Shown: positions 1 through 6,015, numbered from the stretch's first letter. The stretch is 7,937 nt of DNA from an uncultured bacterium (GCA_913058555.1 CAJXRJ010000342.1:1-7937); one strand, 5' to 3'. A program made the numbers and translations. Notes: generated by a model not told the origin, from the sequence alone.

Positions 1-56
1 GGCTATTCACCTTGAGTCCAGGCTCGCGGGCGAGCCTGGACTCAAGGTGAATAGCC
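1..56. repeat. Perfect inverted repeat at contig end (probable fold-back artefact)
   Basis: Bases 1-26 are the exact reverse complement of bases 31-56, with only the loop cggg (27-30) between them. The right arm reads in frame into polA (residues just before Asn-Ser-Pro-Lys), in the place where DNA polymerase I proteins have their conserved Ala-Gly-Glu ... Asn-Ser-Pro-Lys segment. The right arm is therefore genuine gene sequence, and the left arm is most likely a fold-back copy made during amplification or assembly. A hairpin this long inside the catalytic half of polA would be very unusual as real DNA. It is not read as a terminator because coding continues straight through it. Confidence 0.95.
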
Positions 57-1126
57 CAAAGGCCCTTGGAAACGTGCTGTTCGAGAAGCTGCGCATTCAG
101 GAGGAGGCCGGGGTGAAGCGCGTCAAGAAGACGAAGACGGGTTACGCCACCGACCAAGCGACCCTGATGGAGAACTACTCCGAAGTAGAGATCGTGCAGC
201 GGCTCCTGGAGTTCCGCGAGGTTTCCAAACTGAAGAGCACGTACGTCGACGCCTTGCCAACGTTCGTCCATCCAAAGACAGGGCGCATCCACTGCTCGTT
301 CAATCAGGTGGTGGCCGCCACAGGGCGGCTCAGCTCGAGCAACCCGAACCTTCAGAACATCCCAGTGCGCACCGAGCGCGGCCAAAGGCTGCGTGCCGCG
401 TTTGTGCCCCGCAAGCCGGATGAACACGGCACGTGGGTCCTCCTCGCCGCGGACTACAGCCAAGTGGAGCTGCGCATCCTTGCGCACCTCTCGGGCGATG
501 ACAAGCTCGCCGAGGCCTTCCGGCAAGGCCTCGACATTCACTCGTCGACCGCCTCCGTCATCTTCGGCGTCGCCCCGGAGGACGTGGATCGCACGATGCG
601 GAGCCAAGCGAAGGCCATCAACTTCGGCCTCCTCTATGGCATGGGCCCCCAGCGCTTGGCCCGGGAAACGGGGCTGACCGTGCCCGAGGCCAAGGATTTC
701 ATCGAGCGCTACTTTGCGGCCTTCCCGAGCGTCCGTGGGTGGATCGACTCGGTCCTGGAGGGCGCGCGGGAAACGGGCTACGTCGAGACGCTCATGGGGC
801 GCCGCCGCCCCATGCCGGACGTCACGTCCTCGAACCAACGGGTGCGCTCCGCCGCGGAGAACGCAGCGGTCAACACGCCTGTCCAGGGATCCGCCGCTGA
901 CATCATCAAGAAGGCGATGATCGACCTCGATGCCCTATTGGCCGCTTCCGATCTCCAGGCACAGATGCTCCTTCAGGTGCACGACGAGTTGGTGTTCGAG
1001 GTCCCCGAATCTGAGCTCGAGGCGACGATCGAAATGGTCCGCGGCGCCATGGAGAACGCCGTGGAGCTGAGCGTGCCCCTGAACGTCGACTTCGGGCACG
1101 GAGCCAACTGGCTGGAAGCCCACTAG
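32..1126 (+). CDS. polA: DNA polymerase I, C-terminal polymerase domain (5'-truncated)
   Basis: This is the polymerase part of family A DNA polymerase I, which fills gaps in excision repair and replaces Okazaki primers. The gene starts before the window, so the GTG at 47 is only an internal Val codon. Numbering from that Val, motif A is Asp136-Tyr-Ser-Gln. Motif B (O-helix) has Arg185, Lys189, Phe193 and Tyr197 with the same spacing as E. coli Arg754, Lys758, Phe762 and Tyr766. Motif C is Gln310-Val-His-Asp313-Glu314. The template-binding stretch Ala-Thr-Gly-Arg-Leu-Ser-Ser lies at 91-97. All catalytic residues are present, and the end (Asn-Trp-Leu-Glu-Ala-His, stop 1124-1126) matches the normal C-terminus of the family. 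Thumb, exonuclease and 5'-nuclease regions are not in the window. The frame stays open through the inverted repeat to base 2, but bases 1-26 are probably not genomic. Confidence 0.97.
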   Translation, partial: EPGLKVNSPKALGNVLFEKLRIQEEAGVKRVKKTKTGYATDQATLMENYSEVEIVQRLLEFREVSKLKSTYVDALPTFVHPKTGRIHCSFNQVVAATGRLSSSNPNLQNIPVRTERGQRLRAAFVPRKPDEHGTWVLLAADYSQVELRILAHLSGDDKLAEAFRQGLDIHSSTASVIFGVAPEDVDRTMRSQAKAINFGLLYGMGPQRLARETGLTVPEAKDFIERYFAAFPSVRGWIDSVLEGARETGYVETLMGRRRPMPDVTSSNQRVRSAAENAAVNTPVQGSAADIIKKAMIDLDALLAASDLQAQMLLQVHDELVFEVPESELEATIEMVRGAMENAVELSVPLNVDFGHGANWLEAH

Positions 1127-1142
1127 CGAGCCCTGGGGCCGG

Positions 1143-1164
1143 CGCGGCCTCGACGAAAGCCGCG
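1143..1164 (+). terminator. GC hairpin downstream of polA, possible terminator
   Basis: A 6-bp stem (cgcggc at 1143-1148, gccgcg at 1159-1164) encloses a 10-base loop, 16 bases after the polA stop. A competing 5-bp hairpin (ggccg/cggcc, 1137-1149) overlaps it. There is no T-run after either one, so this is at best a weak or unusual terminator. The position between two genes on the same strand is the main support. Confidence 0.25.
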
Positions 1165-1224
1165 AAATGGGCAGATCTCAAGGAAATCAGCCCCTGGGTC
1201 GATACCGGAGAATCCCCTATCTCC

Positions 1225-1228
1225 GGAG
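1225..1228 (+). promoter_or_regulatory. Ribosome binding site for the tandem PAS gene
   Basis: GGAG lies 9 bases before the ATG at 1238 and decides that start over the in-frame ATG at 1298, which has no such site. The first two bases also form the end of a 6-bp inverted repeat (ccggag 1205-1210, ctccgg 1221-1226, 10-base loop), so folding of the leader could partly mask the site. Confidence 0.55.
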
Positions 1229-1237
1229 CCCCGCCCC

Positions 1238-2152
1238 ATGCCGATTTCACCGCGTCCCCACACCTCTCTCCTCCACCACGACGACGCCCTGCTCTCCATG
1301 GATTGCACCCCGGACCGCTGCGCGGTCATCGGGACCGACGGCAGCCTAGAGCAGACGAACCTCCCGTGGGAGCGCGACAGCCGCAGCTTGGACCCCGTTG
1401 GCGTCCAGGCCGCCACGACGGGTTTCAACTACCTCGGGGCCTGCGCCCGGGCCGCAGCAGCTGGCAACCGCAGGGCCGGCACGATGCACGCCCAACTGAA
1501 GCGCCTGTTCGCCGGAGAAGTCGCCCGGGTCTCCATGGACTTTGAACGGCCGGCCATGGACGGCTCCATCGATCACACCACCGCTGACCTCGAACGTCTC
1601 AACTGCCCGGACGGCCAGTACCGCGTGATGATCTCATTCGCGTCGAAGGACGTCTGCATCGCCCAGCCAACCTCGGTCCCCGAAGCGGGCTTCGCGATCC
1701 CGAGCGGCTCGCGTCTCGATCGCCTCTCCACGGCCCTCGACTCCCTCGCCGCCCATGCGGCGATCCTCGACACCAAAGGGCGAATCCTCTCCGTGAACGC
1801 TGCCTGGCGACTCTTTGCCGCGGTGAACGGTGGCAACGTGCATCGGACCGGCGCGGGCGTGAGTTACCTCGCCATCTGCGAGCAAGCCATCGCTTCCGGC
1901 GACGGGCGAGCCACGACCTTCGCCGATGGGCTCAAGGCCGTGCTCCGGGGCGAGCGCCACACCTTCCAGAACGACTCCCGCGTTGGCCTTGGGGGCGAAG
2001 CCCGCCGATTCCGCGGCCGCGCGACGTCCATGGCCCTGGCCGAGGGACGCTTCATCCTCGTGACGCACACGGAAATGACCGCCGCAGCCCCCGCACGCCA
2101 GGCGGCGCAGCTACGGGTCCAAGAGCCGACGCGGCAGACCGAAGCCGCCTGA
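1238..2152 (+). CDS. Tandem PAS-like domain protein, no output domain
   Basis: This 304-residue protein is built of two divergent copies of one PAS-like unit. Copy one covers about residues 28-140 and copy two about 174-281. They align with a single one-residue offset: Ala-Val-Ile-Gly-Thr-Asp-Gly ... Asn-x-x-Trp (29-44) against Ala-Ile-Leu-Asp-Thr-Lys-Gly ... Asn-x-x-Trp (175-190), then a Tyr-Leu-x-x-Cys or Tyr-Leu-x-Ile-Cys segment (65-69, 210-214), then Leu-x-x-Leu-x-x-Gly-Glu (87-94, 232-239). The second copy ends in Val-Thr-His-Thr-Glu (275-279), like the His-Thr-Asp ending of many PAS domains. PAS domains bind small ligands or partner proteins and normally feed a kinase, cyclase or DNA-binding domain, and none is present here. 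No signal peptide or membrane helix is seen, so it is probably cytoplasmic. It follows polA by 111 bases on the same strand and converges on dinB. The PAS assignment is by pattern, and the ligand is unknown. Confidence 0.78.
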   Translation: MPISPRPHTSLLHHDDALLSMDCTPDRCAVIGTDGSLEQTNLPWERDSRSLDPVGVQAATTGFNYLGACARAAAAGNRRAGTMHAQLKRLFAGEVARVSMDFERPAMDGSIDHTTADLERLNCPDGQYRVMISFASKDVCIAQPTSVPEAGFAIPSGSRLDRLSTALDSLAAHAAILDTKGRILSVNAAWRLFAAVNGGNVHRTGAGVSYLAICEQAIASGDGRATTFADGLKAVLRGERHTFQNDSRVGLGGEARRFRGRATSMALAEGRFILVTHTEMTAAAPARQAAQLRVQEPTRQTEAA

Positions 2153-2172
2153 TCTGAGGACAGCGGGGTCCG

Positions 2173-2202
2173 CGATCCGACCGGGTTCACTCGGACGGAT
2201 CG
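2173..2202. terminator. Hairpin between convergent PAS gene and dinB, likely two-way terminator
   Basis: A long near-perfect hairpin has an outer 7-bp stem (cgatccg 2173-2179, cggatcg 2196-2202), one A-A mismatch, an inner 5-bp stem with one G-T pair (ccggg 2181-2185, ctcgg 2190-2194) and the loop ttca. It spans the convergent junction and includes the last codons and the stop of dinB (2187-2189). Being symmetric, it can fold in transcripts from either side. No T-run follows on either strand, as is common in GC-rich genomes. Confidence 0.5.
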
Positions 2203-3479
2203 GTATCCCCTTCGTGGACCCCGTCGCTCGGGACCCCCTCTCCAGGCGTGCCGTCCCGCCCTTCGGGCGTCTTGCGACCAAGCAAGCTCGCTGGCACCAC
2301 CGTTCCGCGCCCGAACTTCTTCCGAAGCTTGTCGAGGCTCGGCGTGACCTTCGCGAGCTTCTCACTCGTCTCGAGGAAGTCCTTACGTGACGAGGGGTCC
2401 GCCATCGACCCATTGAAGAGCGTCCCCTGCATCGGCTGACGCACATCTTCGAGCCTCGCGATCTGGATTCCCAAGAGACGAAGCGGACGGGGGTCGACGC
2501 GGCCAAGCAGCTCCCGCGCGACCGCATAGATGCGGTTGCCGATGTTCGTCGGGAACTCAAGCGTCTTCGTTCGCGTGACGGTTTTGAAGTCGCTGAAGCG
2601 GGCCTTCAGGGTGATGGTTTTCCCCCGCAGCCCCTTGTCGCGCAGGTAGAACGCCACTTCTTCGCAGAACGTGAACAGCAGGTTCCGGAGCTCCTCACGG
2701 TCCGAGATGTCCTCGGCAAAGGTGCGCTCCATGCCGTGGGATTTCTCTTCTCGGCGCGCGGTCACCCGGCGTGGGTCAATCCCGTGGGCGAGGTCATGGA
2801 TCCAAATGCCAGACGCGCCGAACTTCTTGGCCACGTCCCTCTTCGGAAGGCTCGCAAGCTCCCCCACCGTGCGAATCCCGAGGGCCTCGAGGCGCATCGC
2901 AGTTCGCGGCCCGACCCCAAAGATCTTCCGGACGGGCAGCGGATCGATCACCTCGCGGACCTCCCCCCTCTGGATCACCCGGAAGCCGTCGGGCTTGTCG
3001 AGATCCGACGCCAACTTGGCCAGGAACTTGGTGGGCGCCACCCCGACGCTCGCCACGAGCCCCGTCTCCCGAAGGATGTCGTTCTTGATTCGGTGCCCGA
3101 TTTCGATGGCGTCTCCGAAGAGCCGCTCGGAGCCAGCCACGTCCAAGAAGGCCTCGTCGAGGGAGAGCGGCTCCACGATCGGCGTGTAGCGCCGGAAGAT
3201 CGACATCACCTGGGCGCTGACCCCCGTGTACTTGTCGAAGTCGGGGGGCAGGAGCACCAAATCGGGGCACAAGCGGCGCGCCGTGGCGGTCGGGAGGGCC
3301 GAATGGACCCCAAATCTTCGCGCTTCATAACTGGCCGCTGCGATCACCCCACGGCTCGCCGCGGGGCCTCCCACACACACCGGTAGCCCTTCCAGAGATG
3401 GGTTGTCTCGGATCTCAATGGACGCGTAAAAGGCGTCCATATCCACGTGAAGGATGGAAAGAGGCGCGTCGGGGGGCAA
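2187..3479 (-). CDS. dinB: DNA polymerase IV (Y-family, translesion)
   Basis: This is an error-prone translesion polymerase of 430 residues. The catalytic metal ligands are Asp13 (in Val-Asp-Met-Asp-Ala-Phe-Tyr) and Asp108-Glu109 (in Ser-Leu-Asp-Glu-Ala-Phe-Leu-Asp). The steric-gate position, Phe13 in E. coli, is Tyr18 here, as in archaeal Dpo4. The helix-hairpin-helix of the thumb is at about 182-212 (Gly-Val-Gly-Pro at 188-191), and the little finger follows at about 245-345. A likely sliding-clamp motif, Gln-Gly-Thr-Leu-Phe, sits at 351-355, not at the very end as in E. coli. It is followed by the family's Leu-Asp-x-Leu-Arg-x-x-Phe-Gly segment (382-390) and a Gly/Pro/Glu-rich tail of 30 residues. 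The start is a TTG at 3479; no ATG or GTG gives the full N-terminal strand. A weak GGCGG(A) site precedes it. No LexA-type operator was recognised upstream. It is divergent from the OleA-like gene. Confidence 0.96.
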   Translation of the reverse strand: MPPDAPLSILHVDMDAFYASIEIRDNPSLEGLPVCVGGPAASRGVIAAASYEARRFGVHSALPTATARRLCPDLVLLPPDFDKYTGVSAQVMSIFRRYTPIVEPLSLDEAFLDVAGSERLFGDAIEIGHRIKNDILRETGLVASVGVAPTKFLAKLASDLDKPDGFRVIQRGEVREVIDPLPVRKIFGVGPRTAMRLEALGIRTVGELASLPKRDVAKKFGASGIWIHDLAHGIDPRRVTARREEKSHGMERTFAEDISDREELRNLLFTFCEEVAFYLRDKGLRGKTITLKARFSDFKTVTRTKTLEFPTNIGNRIYAVARELLGRVDPRPLRLLGIQIARLEDVRQPMQGTLFNGSMADPSSRKDFLETSEKLAKVTPSLDKLRKKFGRGTVVPASLLGRKTPEGRDGTPGEGVPSDGVHEGDTDPSE

Positions 3480-3487
3480 TCGATGAA

Positions 3488-3519
3488 TCCGCCGATTAGG
3501 CGGGACGGAGGCATCCGTC
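3488..3519 (-). promoter_or_regulatory. Two tandem hairpins in the dinB leader, one covering the candidate RBS
   Basis: Read on the dinB strand, a 6-bp hairpin (gacgga/tccgtc with a 4-base loop, 3504-3519) is followed directly by a second hairpin (ccgcc/ggcgg with a 5-base loop, 3489-3503). The ggcgg arm of the second is the only Shine-Dalgarno-like sequence before the TTG start, 9 bases away. When folded, the leader would hide the ribosome site, which could hold DinB synthesis low. The structures are visible in the sequence; the regulatory role is inference. Confidence 0.35.
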
Positions 3520-3563
3520 GGGGGGCTCTGGAACGGGGGGAATCTCCAAGAGCTTGGGCCGGC

Positions 3564-3569
3564 ATTGTA
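3564..3569 (-). promoter_or_regulatory. Possible -10 element of a dinB promoter
   Basis: On the minus strand this hexamer reads TACAAT, five of six matches to the sigma-70 -10 consensus in an otherwise GC-rich divergent region. No convincing -35 box lies 16-18 bases upstream. It would give a dinB leader of about 75-80 bases that includes both leader hairpins. The call is weak. Confidence 0.25.
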
Positions 3570-3617
3570 CCGGTCTGCTCGCGTCGAGCCCCCCGGGACC
3601 GTAGCCTCCTGGCCTCC

Positions 3618-4652
3618 ATGCGGTTCGACTCAGTTCACATCGAGGCACTTGGCCTCGCCCTCCCAGAGGAAATCACCCCCTCTACCGCCCTCGAGAAGCG
3701 GCTCCGGCCCCTCTACGAGCGGCTGGGCCTATCCGCAGGCCGACTCGAGCTGATGAGCGGCATCCGTGAGCGCCGGTTCTTCCCGGCCGGAACCCGGCCC
3801 AGCGACATCTCGATCCAGGCCGGCCGAGATGCCCTCGAGCGCTCGGGGGTGGATGTGAGCCGGATTGGCTGCCTGATCCACAGCTCCGTCTGCCGGGATT
3901 TCATGGAGCCCGCCACCGCCTCGGTGGTCCACGCCGAGCTGGGCCTGCCAGCCACCGCGGAAGCCTTCGACCTTTCGAACGCCTGCCTTGGCTTCGCCAA
4001 TGCCATGGCCCTCTGCGCGGGACGGATTGAGCGGCGCGAGATCGACGCCGCGATGGTCGTGTCCGGAGAGAACGGCGGGCCCCTCGTCGACGAGACCGTC
4101 GCTGCCCTCCTCGAGTCGGGCGTCACGCGCCGGGACCTCAAGCTCGCCTACGCGTCACTCACCATCGGCTCGGGCGGCTCCGCCGTCATCCTCGCCCACG
4201 AGAGCCTGGCGACCAAGCCCCATCGCCTGCGTGGAAGCTTGACGCGAGCTGCGACCCAGCATCACAAGCTCTGCAGCGGCGACCAGCTGCAAGGGGCCAG
4301 CGGCCCCCTGATGGAAACCGAATCGGAAGCCCTTCTCCTGGCGGGCAACCACCTTGCGAAGGAGACCTGGCCCGACTTCCTGGAAGAGCTCGGGTGGAAG
4401 GGCAGCGACGTCGACCGCATCGTGACCCACCAAGTGGGTGTCCAGCACAAGCGACGCCTGTTCGAGTCCCTCAACCTCGATCACGCCAAGGACTTCACGA
4501 CGGTCGAAACCCTCGGCAACGTCGGCTCCGTTTCCCTTCCCGGCACGCTCACCCTCGCGGTTCGCGAGGGGTTCATTGTCCCCGGCCATCGCGTCGCGAT
4601 GCAGGGCATTGGCAGCGGGCTGCACTGCATGATGCTCGGCTTGGAGTGGTAG
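3618..4652 (+). CDS. OleA-like acyl-condensing enzyme (3-oxoacyl-ACP synthase III / thiolase superfamily)
   Basis: This 344-residue thiolase-fold enzyme resembles OleA, which condenses two long-chain acyl-CoAs head to head into a beta-keto acid. The active-site Cys123 is in Ser-Asn-Ala-Cys-Leu-Gly-Phe, the His is His271 (Val-Thr-His-Gln-Val) and the Asn is Asn301 (Leu-Gly-Asn-Val-Gly). His-to-Asn spacing is 30, as in Xanthomonas OleA (285, 315). Glu97 in Phe-Met-Glu-Pro-Ala-Thr-Ala-Ser lies exactly 26 residues before the Cys, matching OleA Glu117, the base that marks OleA and that FabH lacks at this position. Gly-Ile-Arg-x-Arg-Arg-Phe (48-54) and the end Gly-Ile-Gly-Ser-Gly-Leu-x-Cys also fit. 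The open frame runs back to 3447, but homology begins at the ATG at 3618, which has no clear Shine-Dalgarno. No oleB, oleC or oleD neighbour is present. A plain FabH-type role is the alternative. Confidence 0.87.
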   Translation: MRFDSVHIEALGLALPEEITPSTALEKRLRPLYERLGLSAGRLELMSGIRERRFFPAGTRPSDISIQAGRDALERSGVDVSRIGCLIHSSVCRDFMEPATASVVHAELGLPATAEAFDLSNACLGFANAMALCAGRIERREIDAAMVVSGENGGPLVDETVAALLESGVTRRDLKLAYASLTIGSGGSAVILAHESLATKPHRLRGSLTRAATQHHKLCSGDQLQGASGPLMETESEALLLAGNHLAKETWPDFLEELGWKGSDVDRIVTHQVGVQHKRRLFESLNLDHAKDFTTVETLGNVGSVSLPGTLTLAVREGFIVPGHRVAMQGIGSGLHCMMLGLEW

Positions 4653-4656
4653 CGAT

Positions 4657-4674
4657 CGCTTGAGCGCTCAGGCG
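4657..4674. terminator. Short hairpin in the 15-base convergent gap
   Basis: A 7-bp stem with one G-T pair (cgcttga 4657-4663, tcaggcg 4668-4674) closes on loop gcgc, in the gap between the OleA-like gene and the membrane-protein gene. The core is the palindrome tgagcgctca (4661-4670), which supplies the stop codon of the minus-strand gene. An alternative 7-bp pairing (gatcgct 4654-4660, agcgatc 4676-4682) encloses it. There is no T-run on either strand. It could serve both transcripts as a terminator. Confidence 0.35.
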
Positions 4675-5291
4675 CAGCGATCCACCAGTTCGACGAGCGC
4701 TTGCATTTGGTACCGCGCCCGGGCCTGCCCGATCCGGCTGACCGAGATCGTCAGGAGGATTCCCACGGCGCAGACGGCCGTGGCCCACAGCGCCCACGGC
4801 TGCTGGCCCACGATCCATTGCGAGTACGCGAACAGGGCGCTCCCGATCCCAGCGACGGCCAGGGTCAGGAGCCCGAACATGACGCCAGTCCACAGGCTCG
4901 GCGCCGGGCTGAATCGGCCGAAGAGTCGGGCGGCGTCTGAACCATCAGGAGCGTCAAAGACATCCTCGACGTCCAAGTGCAGCCACGGGGACCACAAATG
5001 CCGCTCGCGGTCGGGGATCCAGATCAGAAAATGCCGGTCGGTGCAGCGATACGGAAGCCCGAGGACCGAATCGTTCAATGCCTCGGTCACGCGGGCCGCA
5101 AGGTCGCCGGCGTTGATCCCCGGAACGTAGCGCTCCAGCGTCGGGCGAAAGATCGCGGGGTCGGGCTCAGCCGCTTCCAGGGGTTCCACGCCCTTGAGCG
5201 CCTCGGCCGCGGTGGGACCGCTGAGGGAATGCTCGCCCGAGGGGGCACCGCCCGGCGCCCCTGTCCCTTCGCTGCTCCCGGAAACCATCAT
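4668..5291 (-). CDS. Unrecognised protein with two membrane helices
   Basis: I do not recognise this 207-residue protein. Residues 1 to about 45 are rich in Gly, Ala, Ser, Pro and Glu and probably disordered. Residues 46-130 look like a folded soluble domain with several aromatic positions (Tyr81, Phe88, Trp91, Trp100, Trp103). Two hydrophobic helices follow at about 134-157 and 166-185, joined by a short loop with Trp159 and Trp166, then a basic tail (Arg-x-Arg-Tyr). No export signal is seen, so the soluble domain probably lies in the cytoplasm with the helices as a C-terminal hairpin anchor. Two adjacent ATGs at 5291 and 5288 leave only 22 bases to the divergent esterase. An in-frame GTG at 5189 (173 residues, dropping most of the low-complexity part) would leave about 124 bases and is a real alternative. 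The longer open frame reaching 5684 is antisense to the esterase and is rejected. Confidence 0.62.
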   Translation of the reverse strand: MMVSGSSEGTGAPGGAPSGEHSLSGPTAAEALKGVEPLEAAEPDPAIFRPTLERYVPGINAGDLAARVTEALNDSVLGLPYRCTDRHFLIWIPDRERHLWSPWLHLDVEDVFDAPDGSDAARLFGRFSPAPSLWTGVMFGLLTLAVAGIGSALFAYSQWIVGQQPWALWATAVCAVGILLTISVSRIGQARARYQMQALVELVDRCA

Positions 5292-5313
5292 CGCCAAACT
5301 GTACCTTACCGCG

Positions 5314-5988
5314 ATGGACCCCCTTCTCGACTGCGTTGTTCTCGAGCCTGGCCGCCCCGCGGACCGGGCTGTCATTTGGCTCCACGGCCTCGGTGCCAGC
5401 GGGCACGATTTCCCACCGGTCGTCCCCGAGCTTGGGCTCCCCAAGGGGCACACGGTGCGATTCGTCTTCCCCCACGCGCCCGCCATTCCGGTCACCCTGA
5501 ACAACGGAATGGTGATGCCCGCCTGGTTCGACATCGTCGGCATGGACTTTGAAAGCCGCCGCGCTGACGAGAGCGGCGTCCGACTCTCCGCGGAGCGCTT
5601 GACGGCCCTCATCGCGCGGGAAGTCGAGCGCGGCGTCCCCACCGAGCGCATCGTGCTCGCGGGGTTCAGCCAGGGAGGGGCCATCGCGATTCACACGGGC
5701 GTCCGCTCCACCGACAAGCTCGCAGGCATCCTTGCGCTCTCGACGTTCATCGCCGCGGACGCGAACATCGACTCGGAGCACACGCCGATCAACCAAGACA
5801 TCCCCATCCTCCAATGCCACGGCACGGAGGATCCGATGGTCGGCATGGACAAAGGGCTGGCCGCTCGGGATCGACTGACCGGTCTCGGCTACACGGTCGA
5901 TTGGAAGACCTACCCCATGCAACACCAGGTCTGCATGGAAGAGATCCAGGACATCGGGACATGGCTCAAGCGCGTGCTCGAGCTCTGA
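5314..5988 (+). CDS. Carboxylesterase, phospholipase/carboxylesterase family (alpha/beta hydrolase)
   Basis: This 224-residue serine esterase resembles Pseudomonas fluorescens carboxylesterase II (EstB) and acyl-protein thioesterases, which hydrolyse short-chain esters or lysophospholipids in the cytoplasm. The nucleophile Ser119 is in Gly-Phe-Ser-Gln-Gly-Gly. Asp173 is in His-Gly-Thr-Glu-Asp-Pro and His204 in Met-Gln-His-Gln-Val-Cys. All three are offset by exactly +5 from the EstB triad as I recall it (114, 168, 199). The oxyanion segment Trp-Leu-His-Gly-Leu-Gly (22-27) and Phe-Pro-His-Ala-Pro (52-56) are typical, and the length is normal. Gln203 stands where many relatives have Gly or Pro. 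The start is ATG 5314, where homology begins; the frame upstream to 5194 is antisense to the membrane protein. No Shine-Dalgarno precedes the ATG, so it may be leaderless. There is no signal peptide. It is transcribed alone, and the natural substrate cannot be told. Confidence 0.93.
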   Translation: MDPLLDCVVLEPGRPADRAVIWLHGLGASGHDFPPVVPELGLPKGHTVRFVFPHAPAIPVTLNNGMVMPAWFDIVGMDFESRRADESGVRLSAERLTALIAREVERGVPTERIVLAGFSQGGAIAIHTGVRSTDKLAGILALSTFIAADANIDSEHTPINQDIPILQCHGTEDPMVGMDKGLAARDRLTGLGYTVDWKTYPMQHQVCMEEIQDIGTWLKRVLEL

Positions 5989-6002
5989 GGGACAGGCGCG
6001 CA

Positions 6003-6015
6003 GAATCGACGATTC
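6003..6015. repeat. 13-base palindrome after the esterase gene
   Basis: gaatcg at 6003-6008 and cgattc at 6010-6015 form a perfect dyad around A6009, 15 bases past the esterase stop. It is too tight to fold as a hairpin, so if it matters it would be as a protein-binding site. Nothing else supports a function. Confidence 0.25.

Noticed and set aside
1..56. Strong hairpin as a rho-independent terminator or mobile-element end
   Set aside because: The right arm is in-frame polA coding sequence and the repeat sits exactly at the contig edge. An assembly or amplification fold-back explains it better.
2736..3386. Plus-strand open frame of 216 codons inside dinB
   Set aside because: It is antisense to the catalytic core of dinB, where all active-site residues are intact, and has no recognisable domain.
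3447..3617. N-terminal extension of the OleA-like protein by 57 residues
   Set aside because: It overlaps the dinB start and the divergent leader. OleA homology begins with Met-Arg-Phe at 3618, and the extension is Arg/Gly-rich with no family match.
3480..3617. SOS (LexA) operator upstream of dinB
   Set aside because: I looked for GAAC-N4-GTTC and CTGT-N8-ACAG type boxes and found only a lone gaac near 3531 with no partner half.
4652..4659. gcgatcgc palindrome, resembling the cyanobacterial HIP1 repeat
   Set aside because: One copy only was noticed and nothing else in the window suggests a cyanobacterium; a single 8-base GC-rich palindrome is expected by chance.
5292..5684. N-terminal extension of the minus-strand membrane protein to 338 residues
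   Set aside because: It lies antisense to the esterase N-terminal half, including its conserved Trp-Leu-His-Gly-Leu-Gly region, and reads as Ser/Arg/Pro-rich nonsense.
3618..5988. Possible ole hydrocarbon cluster: OleA-like enzyme with the nearby alpha/beta hydrolase as OleB
   Set aside because: The hydrolase is a carboxylesterase of the EstB type with a Ser-Asp-His triad, not a haloalkane-dehalogenase-like OleB, and a minus-strand gene lies between them.
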